Positions 1 to 5,283 of a DNA stretch of 10,466 nt are shown here, one piece after another. The notes under the pieces are model-generated. The model ran no database searches. It had not been told where the DNA came from and worked only from the letters and a program-made list of their open reading frames with translations. This stretch comes from Methanospirillum sp. GTDB taxonomy: Archaea > Halobacteriota > Methanomicrobia > Methanomicrobiales > Methanospirillaceae. Within the stretch, counting starts at the first letter, position 1. Each line of letters starts with the position of its first letter. The DNA lies in assembly GCA_028695895.1 (NCBI GenBank), contig JAQVIE010000020.1, positions 1 through 10,466 of the forward strand. The letters are read 5' to 3'. The translations under genes were made by a program, and so were the position numbers.

Positions 1-10
1 CTTCCGATCT
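1..10. other. Residual Illumina adapter end (probable assembly artefact)
   Basis: The first ten bases, CTTCCGATCT, are identical to the 3' end of the standard Illumina TruSeq-type adapter. Directly after them, on the minus strand, ehaO reads as exactly seven in-frame codons and then runs into the reverse complement, AGATCGGAAG. A ten-base match can occur by chance, but its position at the extreme end of the sequence makes an untrimmed adapter the likeliest explanation. These bases should not be translated as part of ehaO. Confidence 0.85.
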
Positions 11-31
11 AACATCAACAGTTTTTTTCAT
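11..31 (-). CDS. ehaO: EhaO, [NiFe] hydrogenase large subunit, N-terminal seven codons only (partial)
   Basis: On the minus strand an ATG at 31-29 overlaps the TGA of ehaN (30-28) in an ATGA junction. A GGGAG stretch lies about 8 bases upstream as a ribosome binding site. It reads MKKTVDV and is then cut off by the adapter-like bases at 1-10. In Eha operons the gene after ehaN is ehaO, the large catalytic subunit that binds the NiFe centre through two CxxC pairs. None of those motifs is visible here. The identification rests on position and the overlapping start, not on the seven residues. Confidence 0.55.
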
Positions 32-480
32 TGCCTGAGCTCCCAGTCTTTAAAGATCAACGGGGCTACTGAAAGAATGGCCTGAATTATCTCGGTTGGT
101 CTTGGAGGACAACCTGGAACCTCCGCAGCAATCGGGATGTAACTTTTTGCAGGAGGTCTTGTCAGGGTGTCAGGTCGTGAAAAGACACATCCTGATATCG
201 GACAGTTACCAATGGATACAGCTACCTTTGGTTCCGGGATTTTATCCCATACCATCTTCAGCTTATCCTCCCACTGCGGGGTGACACCGCCGATGATAAG
301 AAGAACGTCAGCTTCACGTGGATTATTGTGAACATAAATGCCATACTGTTCAAGATCATATCTTGGGGGAAGGCATGCCAGGACTTCGATATCACAACCA
401 TTGCATGAACCGGTATCCACATAACAGACATGGATGGATCTCTGACGTACGGCATTTTTTAAGGCCTGTAGCACCGTCAT
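28..480 (-). CDS. ehaN: EhaN, small (NuoB-like) subunit of energy-converting [NiFe] hydrogenase A
   Basis: This 150-residue protein is the electron-transfer small subunit. It carries the proximal [4Fe-4S] cluster between the NiFe large subunit and the ferredoxin-side partners, on the cytoplasmic face of the complex. The cluster-ligand pattern of the NuoB/HycG/EchC family is visible: C26 and C29 in GSCNGC, C93 in IGNCPISG, and C124 in VPGCPPRP. There is no signal peptide and no membrane helix, as expected for a group 4 hydrogenase. Its length is normal for EhaN. The ATG at 480-478 overlaps the ehaM stop (ATGA), with an AGAGGA ribosome binding site upstream. It overlaps ehaO in the same way. 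Within the Eha cluster, position and sequence both support EhaN; other group 4 small subunits are the only realistic alternative. Confidence 0.92.
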   Translation of the reverse strand: MTVLQALKNAVRQRSIHVCYVDTGSCNGCDIEVLACLPPRYDLEQYGIYVHNNPREADVLLIIGGVTPQWEDKLKMVWDKIPEPKVAVSIGNCPISGCVFSRPDTLTRPPAKSYIPIAAEVPGCPPRPTEIIQAILSVAPLIFKDWELRQ

Positions 481-854
481 ACTACGTCCTCTTCAAAGAC
501 TCTTGTCCTGATTACCGCTTTTCCAGATTCAGCATTGCCATCATTATTTTTGGACACAAGTAAAGCTTCTTCCATGATTTCAAAAGAAACTACAGGAATA
601 TAAGTTGTAAAGAGTTCATACCCTATCTCCCGTTTTATTCCTCCTTCTTTGTCTCCCTGTTCACTCCAGCTGTCATACCTTACCGCAAGTGACTCCAGCA
701 TCATCATATCCAAATTTTCAATGAGTAAACGTCGCAGTTTCATCGGGGGGACTCCCAGCATATCAGCACAGGCTGTGATCACTTTTTTATGATACGGACT
801 TTTCAGGATTGCAAACTTCATACCAAACAGGTCACGTTCATACACTAATTTCAT
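477..854 (-). CDS. ehaM: EhaM, soluble accessory subunit of Eha hydrogenase
   Basis: This is a 125-residue hydrophilic protein with no membrane segments and no cysteine motif. It contains a conserved-looking helical stretch around residues 28-58 (MLGVPPMKLRRLLIENLD, then LESLAVRYDSW). It sits between the small K/L-type subunit and EhaN, where ehaM lies in other methanogens. I associate the stretch with the uncharacterized DUF1959 family to which EhaM belongs, from memory. Its role is unknown; a cytoplasmic structural or assembly role is inferred. The ATG at 854-852 was chosen over an in-frame ATG at 905 because it forms the ATGA overlap with the previous stop and has a GGGG ribosome binding site. 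The longer start would overlap the previous gene by 55 bases. The charged tail (about residues 85-125) is rich in Glu and Lys. Confidence 0.75.
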   Translation of the reverse strand: MKLVYERDLFGMKFAILKSPYHKKVITACADMLGVPPMKLRRLLIENLDMMMLESLAVRYDSWSEQGDKEGGIKREIGYELFTTYIPVVSFEIMEEALLVSKNNDGNAESGKAVIRTRVFEEDVV

Positions 855-1096
855 ATAAGTTCCCCGCTTTTCAGAATTGCATACAGGCCAAAGAGCAGGA
901 TACATATCCAGACGGCTGCCATCTCCCCTGAATGAAGATAGTGCTCATTTCTGGTACATGGAAGTATTGCAAGAACGACGACAGCAGCAATTCCAATAAC
1001 CGCCTGCCAGAGAACATGCCCCTGGATAAGTTCTATCCCAAAAAGCACTGCATATACCAGGGCTCCTCCTGCAAGTGCTATACTGATGCGGTTCAT
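851..1096 (-). CDS. Small Eha membrane subunit, EhaL- or EhaK-like
   Basis: This is an 81-residue integral membrane protein with three predicted helices (about residues 4-22, 29-46 and 58-77) and a short polar turn containing RNEHYLHSGE between helices 2 and 3. In the canonical Eha order two small membrane proteins, EhaK and EhaL, lie between EhaJ and EhaM. Only this one is present here. I cannot decide from sequence alone which it is; the polar turn before the last helix makes me lean to EhaL (DUF2104). Its function within the membrane arm is unknown. The ATG overlaps the ehaJ stop by four bases, and a GGGGTGAT ribosome binding site lies just upstream. Confidence 0.7.
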   Translation of the reverse strand: MNRISIALAGGALVYAVLFGIELIQGHVLWQAVIGIAAVVVLAILPCTRNEHYLHSGEMAAVWICILLFGLYAILKSGELI

Positions 1097-1935
1097 CCAA
1101 TCACCCCAAGAATAATAATATATACTGCCAGAACACCGGTAATCACCGTTTGCATGGCAACCGCATCAAATGGAGAGAGCATCGGGGTGAATGCACAGAT
1201 GAATGATAGTGAGATGAGGACTATCAGCATTGCTATCAGCATCAGGTACCAGGGAAGGGCACCAATAAAGAGCAGAACAAAAGCAGCAAGAAGCACAAAA
1301 GTCTTTAATGCATATGCTACTTCAAGTCCTGCACGCCAGACACCAAAGTGCTCAGTGCGGTTTCCTGAAACGATCTCTTTTGCTTCAATGATTGAGAAAG
1401 GTCCATAATGCATCTTAGAGAGGATAACAATATACATGGCTATGGCTATTGGAAATGCTCCTGTAAGCAGAGGCCCGTGAATCTCCTGGTACCTGGTGAT
1501 GTCACTTATCATCAGTGAGCCTGTTACCACATATATGCCTGCAATCGTTGCAAAGAGCGGAATCTCTGATGCTGCAGACATCACAGACCTTATTGCCCCG
1601 AACTTGCCATAAGGAGATCCTGACGAGAGTCCGAGACCGTGTTCTGTTATCTTGTGAAGCATAAACACGGCAAAGAGAAGAAGAAGGCTTCCACCACTAA
1701 ACACTATGTAAAAAGCCCCGGTCCATATGGCAATGGAGACTGCCACGATGAAGACATACATGGGCATACTTGCTGTCTTCGGGATCCATGTCTGCTTGAA
1801 TGAAAACTTTAAAGTATGGAGGATCTCCTGCCAGATCGGCGGTCCAGGCCTTTCCTGTATCCGGGCAATGACTTTCCGATGTATGCCATGGAACAAAAGG
1901 CCGATAAAGACAGCGGGAATTATTAGTGTTATCAT
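1093..1935 (-). CDS. ehaJ: EhaJ, NuoH-like membrane subunit of Eha hydrogenase
   Basis: This 280-residue, roughly eight-helix membrane protein corresponds to NuoH/HycD/EchB, the subunit that anchors the hydrogenase module to the membrane and couples redox chemistry to ion flow. Family signatures are visible. RKVIARIQERPGPP at residues 20-33 matches the NuoH ER..GR.Q.R.GP region. The amphipathic loop at 98-126 contains EHGLGLSSGSPYGKFG and an acidic SAASEIP. PFSIIEAKEIVSGNRTEHFG at 179-198 matches the NuoH PFD..EAE.E.V.G..TEYSG loop, including its glutamates. The start lies one base after the ehaI stop (TAATATG) with no clear ribosome binding site, so translation is probably coupled. The homologous HycD, EchB or MbhM are alternatives, excluded by the surrounding Eha-specific genes. 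Confidence 0.92.
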   Translation of the reverse strand: MITLIIPAVFIGLLFHGIHRKVIARIQERPGPPIWQEILHTLKFSFKQTWIPKTASMPMYVFIVAVSIAIWTGAFYIVFSGGSLLLLFAVFMLHKITEHGLGLSSGSPYGKFGAIRSVMSAASEIPLFATIAGIYVVTGSLMISDITRYQEIHGPLLTGAFPIAIAMYIVILSKMHYGPFSIIEAKEIVSGNRTEHFGVWRAGLEVAYALKTFVLLAAFVLLFIGALPWYLMLIAMLIVLISLSFICAFTPMLSPFDAVAMQTVITGVLAVYIIILGVIG

Positions 1936-1936
1936 A

Positions 1937-2140
1937 TTAATACCCGGTAAATGGGATATCCCCCTCTACATTTGATGCATTCCACCAGAGAAAGAGTGCC
2001 AGTATAAAAACCGGAAAGGTCAGAACAACGACGATCACCGGGAGCCATCCAGGTTCGATTCCAATAGATACTGCATAAGCTGCAAGAACGAGAATGACTG
2101 CCGTGATGATGGTTACTGCCAGATATGACTCTTTATTCAT
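1937..2140 (-). CDS. ehaI: EhaI, small membrane subunit of Eha hydrogenase
   Basis: This is a 67-residue protein with two strongly hydrophobic segments (about residues 7-27 and 31-52) and a short polar C-terminal tail, WWNASNVEGDIPFTGY. It lies in the ehaI slot between the antiporter-like EhaH and the NuoH-like EhaJ. Sequence alone would not identify so short a membrane protein; the assignment comes from gene order and length. The ATG follows the ehaH TAA after two bases, and the stop precedes ehaJ by one base, which indicates tight coupling. Its individual role is unknown; it is presumably a helix-packing subunit of the membrane arm. Confidence 0.75.
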   Translation of the reverse strand: MNKESYLAVTIITAVILVLAAYAVSIGIEPGWLPVIVVVLTFPVFILALFLWWNASNVEGDIPFTGY

Positions 2141-2142
2141 TG

Positions 2143-2799
2143 TTACACCGTCAGAATGATCTCAATTACCCGCAAAAAGATGAGGAGCGAACTGACATGG
2201 ATCATCAGCACATAAGGTGCTCCTGGTGCCCGGGTTATCTCTGCCTTTGCAATATAAAAAGGGGCCATTCCTTCCCCCATCACTCCAAGAACCAGGAACA
2301 TCTTTGCTGCCAGTGGGACCAGGCCCTTTCCGGCAAGTTCCCAAATTGATAATGTACCACAGGTTCCAAGGGCCATTGATGCACCACCAAACAGGAAGGT
2401 GGTTGCAACCATGGCAACGATGCCATAATTATATGCCGCATTCAGAACGTACCGGTTGTTTACCCCGGCAACGATGCCGATATTGGTAATACCAATTAAT
2501 GCGGTAAAGAGGGAGAAGTTAAAAAGGTCACCTGAACATACTGCCCCAAGTGTTGCAAGACCGCATGCGATGGCCATAAACCGCTGGAAACGGAGGTTAT
2601 CCTGATTTATCTCTTTAGTATAAACAGCATCTGTTCCAAAAACAATATCTGTCTGTCGTTCTGGCCTGGCGATGATGGCTATTATGATAAAAGCCGTTGC
2701 AAACAGGAACAGGGTTGTTGTGTACAGGCTGAAGTAGTTGACAATATCCCCAAATTCAAGGGCAAAGAGTTCTTCTCCTTCGATTGGAAGGTTAAACAT
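2143..2799 (-). CDS. ehaH: EhaH, short antiporter-like (NuoL/M/N-related) membrane subunit
   Basis: This 218-residue membrane protein resembles only the central part of the much larger Mrp-type antiporter/NuoN family. Recognisable stretches are SGDLFNFSLFTALIGITNIG at residues 89-108 and KMFLVLGVMGEGMAPFY at 166-182. The latter contains a membrane lysine followed by a Gly/Pro-rich turn, as in proton- or sodium-conducting subunits, and then TRAPGAPYVLMIHVSSL. A short antiporter-like subunit is normal for EhaH, so the length does not indicate truncation. It probably takes part in ion translocation. The ATG lies within the end of ehaG (8-base overlap) and is preceded by a strong GGGAGGGG ribosome binding site. 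Confidence 0.87.
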   Translation of the reverse strand: MFNLPIEGEELFALEFGDIVNYFSLYTTTLFLFATAFIIIAIIARPERQTDIVFGTDAVYTKEINQDNLRFQRFMAIACGLATLGAVCSGDLFNFSLFTALIGITNIGIVAGVNNRYVLNAAYNYGIVAMVATTFLFGGASMALGTCGTLSIWELAGKGLVPLAAKMFLVLGVMGEGMAPFYIAKAEITRAPGAPYVLMIHVSSLLIFLRVIEIILTV

Positions 2800-3388
2800 T
2801 GCGCCCCTCCCGCATAGTCCCTATCAATGCCATCTTGGTGGTTACTTTTATCAGGATCGCTCCCCCGGAGAGCATTACTGCAATTAACCAGGCCTGTGGC
2901 AGAATCATGAATATAAAGAAAGCAACTATCCAGAGTGCCCATGCATAACCGGAGATCGTTTCAAGCAATTCAAACCTTTCTTCATATCCTTTACAAAGGA
3001 AATAGAATACCAGTCCAATTCCTGCAACTGCGCCTCCTGAAAACCCTGAAAGGATGATACCGTACACGACCAGGACAAAAGTGATAATAGGTGGTGCAGT
3101 CCTCATTACCTCAATCTTAATTGGTTTAAAGGAAGGAATGGGAAGATTTTCCTTTCGTATATAAAGCTCGGTAAGCATCAGAAGTTCGGATATCCCGACA
3201 ACAAGCCCCGGGAGGATCAGGGCCTCTGCAAGATCTGTTGCTACAAGGCAGATAAGAACAAGCCCGGTGGTTTCTACAAGATCCACAATCAGAATTTTAT
3301 GGATATCATCCCGTTCCCGAAGTAGGGCCACGAATGATATGGCAACACACACAAGGGTACAGAAAAGACCTGCCTGGTAAAAATCCAT
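2792..3388 (-). CDS. ehaG: EhaG, MrpC/NuoK-like membrane subunit
   Basis: This is a 198-residue protein with about five or six membrane helices. The N-terminal half (about residues 5-75) has the MrpC/NuoK-like architecture. It includes DDIHKILIVDLVETTGLVL, with acidic residues within or at the edge of helix 2, and DLAEALILPGLVVGISELLMLTELY, with a glutamate in helix 3. The C-terminal half (about 98-188) adds further helices that are specific to Eha (the DUF2105-type family, from memory). In Mrp and complex I relatives such buried carboxylates line the ion path. The gene starts one base inside the ehaF stop (TGATG) after an AGGAGG ribosome binding site. It overlaps ehaH by eight bases. Confidence 0.85.
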   Translation of the reverse strand: MDFYQAGLFCTLVCVAISFVALLRERDDIHKILIVDLVETTGLVLICLVATDLAEALILPGLVVGISELLMLTELYIRKENLPIPSFKPIKIEVMRTAPPIITFVLVVYGIILSGFSGGAVAGIGLVFYFLCKGYEERFELLETISGYAWALWIVAFFIFMILPQAWLIAVMLSGGAILIKVTTKMALIGTMREGRNV

Positions 3389-3855
3389 CAGTCTTTCCTC
3401 CTGAATAGAAATGATGCGATTGCAAAAGCAGTGAAAAGGATACTGGTCTCTACAACGGTATCCAGACCACGGGTATTATACAGGATTTCATCAATTATGC
3501 CACCAGGGTGGGCAACTATGGTAGTTCCAAAATATGGCGTTGTGTTAGCAAGGAACCAGGAGAAAGGAGTAAGGTAAGTCGTCACATATCCAGCCGTCGG
3601 GGAGTTATCCGGGTACTGGGCCTTTATCTCTGCCATGGTAAAAGGAACACCCCCGCGATCATATGGATCAAGGGTTGACGTCCGGTTCATTGTTTTTGAA
3701 TAAATCTGGTCCTCGTGATAACTAAGCATCGGCACCATGAGAATACCGCATATCGTCACAACGATACCAAGGGCTGCATATACTGCAACAAGATTCTCAT
3801 AGGTGGACATCCAGTTTGAGAAGATTCGAAATCCCTTCCCTATGTGGCGAATCAT
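3388..3855 (-). CDS. ehaF: EhaF, MrpB/MbhE-like membrane subunit
   Basis: This is a 155-residue protein with an N-terminal helix (about 21-44), a large extracytoplasmic loop (about 45-115) rich in Tyr, Pro and Thr, and a C-terminal helix (about 135-151). The segment at 118-140 (GGIIDEILYNTRGLDTVVETSIL) carries the RGLDT..E motif that precedes the last helix in MrpB, the MrpA C-terminus and MbhE. This places EhaF with the antiporter-derived part of the membrane arm. Length and position between EhaE and EhaG fit EhaF (the DUF2106-type family, from memory). The start overlaps the ehaE stop (ATGA) and has an AGGTGA ribosome binding site. Confidence 0.87.
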   Translation of the reverse strand: MIRHIGKGFRIFSNWMSTYENLVAVYAALGIVVTICGILMVPMLSYHEDQIYSKTMNRTSTLDPYDRGGVPFTMAEIKAQYPDNSPTAGYVTTYLTPFSWFLANTTPYFGTTIVAHPGGIIDEILYNTRGLDTVVETSILFTAFAIASFLFRRKD

Positions 3856-4088
3856 ATCGTCACCTTCCGTTCGACAAGCATAACCAGGACAAAGGTAGTC
3901 AGGGTTGCCACAGCGATGAATGTCAGCAGGGCAAGTGTTTCATCAAAGGAAAGGGCAACAAGAAGCAGACCGAATGCAGGGATCTCAAGGTTAATTATCC
4001 TGGTAAGATAATCCCGATCACGGGGAAAAGCACTTGCAAGGGTTCCAATAATGAGCAGTAACAGGCCTGCATAAAACTCAGGACTCAT
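3852..4088 (-). CDS. ehaE: EhaE, small MrpF/MrpG-like membrane subunit
   Basis: This 78-residue protein has two to three helices. The middle stretch INLEIPAFGLLLVALSFDETLALLTFIAVA, residues about 34-63, contains buried acidic residues and is the characteristic EhaE (DUF2107-type) region. An in-frame ATG lies 18 bases upstream at 4106. I chose 4088 because it makes the ATGA overlap with the ehaD stop that is repeated at most junctions in this operon, and because a purine-rich AAAGGGGG precedes it. EhaD, EhaE and EhaC are similar in size, so swapped labels are possible. Membership of the Eha complex is not in doubt. Confidence 0.78.
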   Translation of the reverse strand: MSPEFYAGLLLLIIGTLASAFPRDRDYLTRIINLEIPAFGLLLVALSFDETLALLTFIAVATLTTFVLVMLVERKVTI

Positions 4089-4315
4089 ACTGCCCCCTTT
4101 CTGCATAACTGAAGGACAAAGACTGTTGAGAGAGGTATGATTATGGCAAGTGCCATTGCAATGTCAACATATCCCCTGGCGATAATCAGGGGCATTGTCC
4201 CACCTCCGATTATTCCAAGAGCAATAAGTTTTGTATAGGGATCGCGGGCATATCCTGCATATATACCTCCGATTAAAATCATGGTACAACAAAGAACAAG
4301 AACGAGGATAATCAC
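4085..4315 (-). CDS. ehaD: EhaD, small membrane subunit of Eha hydrogenase (GTG start)
   Basis: This is a 76-residue protein with three helices (about residues 2-20, 29-45 and 49-69) and a short basic end, CRKGAV. The segment ARGYVDIAMALAIIIPLSTVFVLQL resembles the EhaD family (DUF2108-type), where a membrane aspartate precedes a proline-broken helix. The start codon is GTG at 4315-4313. It is supported by a GGAGGAG ribosome binding site seven bases upstream and a GTGA overlap with the ehaC stop. Its individual function is unknown; it belongs to the Mrp-like group of small hydrophobic subunits. Confidence 0.78.
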   Translation of the reverse strand: MIILVLVLCCTMILIGGIYAGYARDPYTKLIALGIIGGGTMPLIIARGYVDIAMALAIIIPLSTVFVLQLCRKGAV

Positions 4316-4638
4316 TCTTCCACTCCTCCTGCCCAGGTACTTGCAATTGCGTTGGATTCAAAGGTTGAACCGATAAAATACGCCGCTGCGGCAATAACTC
4401 CCAGTGGATGTGGGATCATCAGGGCTATGATTCCTGAAATTGAAAAACTGAATACATTTAGAAATGGAAGCTTTCGCATCACATCCGGTTCAAAGATGAC
4501 CCTGATTACTGCATAAAACGCAATGATACCACATAGTAAAGCAGCAAGTTCTGCATTTTCAGCTGGAGGTCCGATGAGGGGAGAAGAGAACGGACCTGAT
4601 ATCTGGTCCATTATCTCAAACAGGTTGATACCACTCAT
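4312..4638 (-). CDS. ehaC: EhaC, membrane subunit of Eha hydrogenase
   Basis: This is a 108-residue protein with three hydrophobic segments (about residues 29-47, 60-77 and 79-90). The stretch FEPDVMRKLPFLNVFSFSISGI at residues 49-70, then IPHPLGVIAAAAYFIGSTFESNAIAST at 75-101, is what I recall as typical of EhaC (DUF2109-type). The N-terminal approximately 28 residues (NLFEIMDQISGPF...) look longer than in the usual 85-90 residue EhaC. The ATG at 4638 was preferred to the in-frame ATG at 4653. It gives the ATGA overlap with the ehaB stop, and it lies eight bases after GGAGG. EhaA is about the same length and is the alternative label. Confidence 0.75.
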   Translation of the reverse strand: MSGINLFEIMDQISGPFSSPLIGPPAENAELAALLCGIIAFYAVIRVIFEPDVMRKLPFLNVFSFSISGIIALMIPHPLGVIAAAAYFIGSTFESNAIASTWAGGVEE

Positions 4639-5120
4639 CTGCGAAGCCTCCATAATGCTCCAAGGAGCCTGCTTGAGTGCCGGTGAGATATTCCCTGAAT
4701 GGTCAGAATGGCAATAACCATTCCGATAATGAAGAACTCAGCCGGTATCCCGTTTTGTATTCCAAGGTAGACCATGAAGGTTGCAAGGAAACATCCTGTT
4801 GTTCCTGCATATCCTGGATCATAGCAAATTCGGTTTCCGATATATACCAGGACTGTTGCAAGCAGGCCACCGGGAATTCCAAAACAGTATACCCCACAGG
4901 CAGCAAGAAGTGTTCCGGCAGAGGCATCAGGGGACGACACGATATTGCCCATCATGGTTCCTCCCCTTATGTCACCCCCTGCCTTTTCAACTGCAGCTGC
5001 AATTGCGTCTGCTCCGACAACGCCCCCTTCCCGGGGCAATGCCCAAATTAGATCAATCGTAATAAAGAGAACCCAGCAGCAGATGGCTGCAAGGCCAATC
5101 TGAAGGAATGAGGTTATCAT
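4635..5120 (-). CDS. ehaB: EhaB, membrane subunit of Eha hydrogenase (first gene of the operon here)
   Basis: This is a 161-residue membrane protein with a first helix at about 5-27, a polar loop at about 29-66 (PREGGVVGADAIAAAVEKAGGDIRGG and following), and two or three more helices between 67 and 143. It ends in a basic tail (HRHSSRLLGALWRLRR). Length and position before EhaC match EhaB. The open frame extends upstream to 5300, but that 60-residue extension is polar, does not look conserved and ends almost at the preceding gene's stop, so I take the ATG at 5120. No ribosome binding site precedes that ATG, which fits a first gene of a transcript or a leaderless or weakly initiated start. Conserved ehaA would be expected upstream and is not there. 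If the first gene is in fact a divergent EhaA, the letters of the first two genes shift. Confidence 0.7.
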   Translation of the reverse strand: MITSFLQIGLAAICCWVLFITIDLIWALPREGGVVGADAIAAAVEKAGGDIRGGTMMGNIVSSPDASAGTLLAACGVYCFGIPGGLLATVLVYIGNRICYDPGYAGTTGCFLATFMVYLGIQNGIPAEFFIIGMVIAILTIQGISHRHSSRLLGALWRLRR

Positions 5121-5283
5121 GGAGTTTAGTATCGTACGCTTCGTGCGGGAACAGATTAAATGTTGTGATCCATGATTACCAGCCAGATTGAAATTTTCAT
5201 AAGAACATAAAAATTCTGCAGATAATGGCAGGAGCGGGGAAATGAATGAAAATATGCCGAAATAAGGAGTTATCTTAAGGGTT
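5121..5283 (-). promoter_or_regulatory. Probable promoter region of the Eha operon
   Basis: This 163-base gap between the sensor gene stop and ehaB holds AT-rich, TATA-like stretches on the minus strand: GCATATTTTC near 5260-5251, AATTTTTATG near 5214-5205 and TTTAAT near 5160-5155. The middle one, with purine-rich sequence just upstream, is the best box A candidate and would give a leader of about 60 bases. No clear inverted-repeat operator or terminator hairpin for the upstream gene was seen. The gap is large compared with the overlapping junctions inside the operon, so a separate promoter is plausible. Readthrough from the sensor gene cannot be excluded. Confidence 0.4.

Noticed and set aside
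932..1408. 158-residue open frame on the plus strand across ehaJ and the K/L-type gene
   Set aside because: It lies opposite well-supported membrane genes, and its composition (Ser, Thr, Lys and Cys rich with no domain) is that of an antisense shadow. No ribosome binding site or promoter supports it.
4677..5051. 124-residue open frame on the plus strand opposite ehaB
   Set aside because: It is rich in cysteine and serine because it is the complement of hydrophobic codons. It is antisense to a conserved operon gene.
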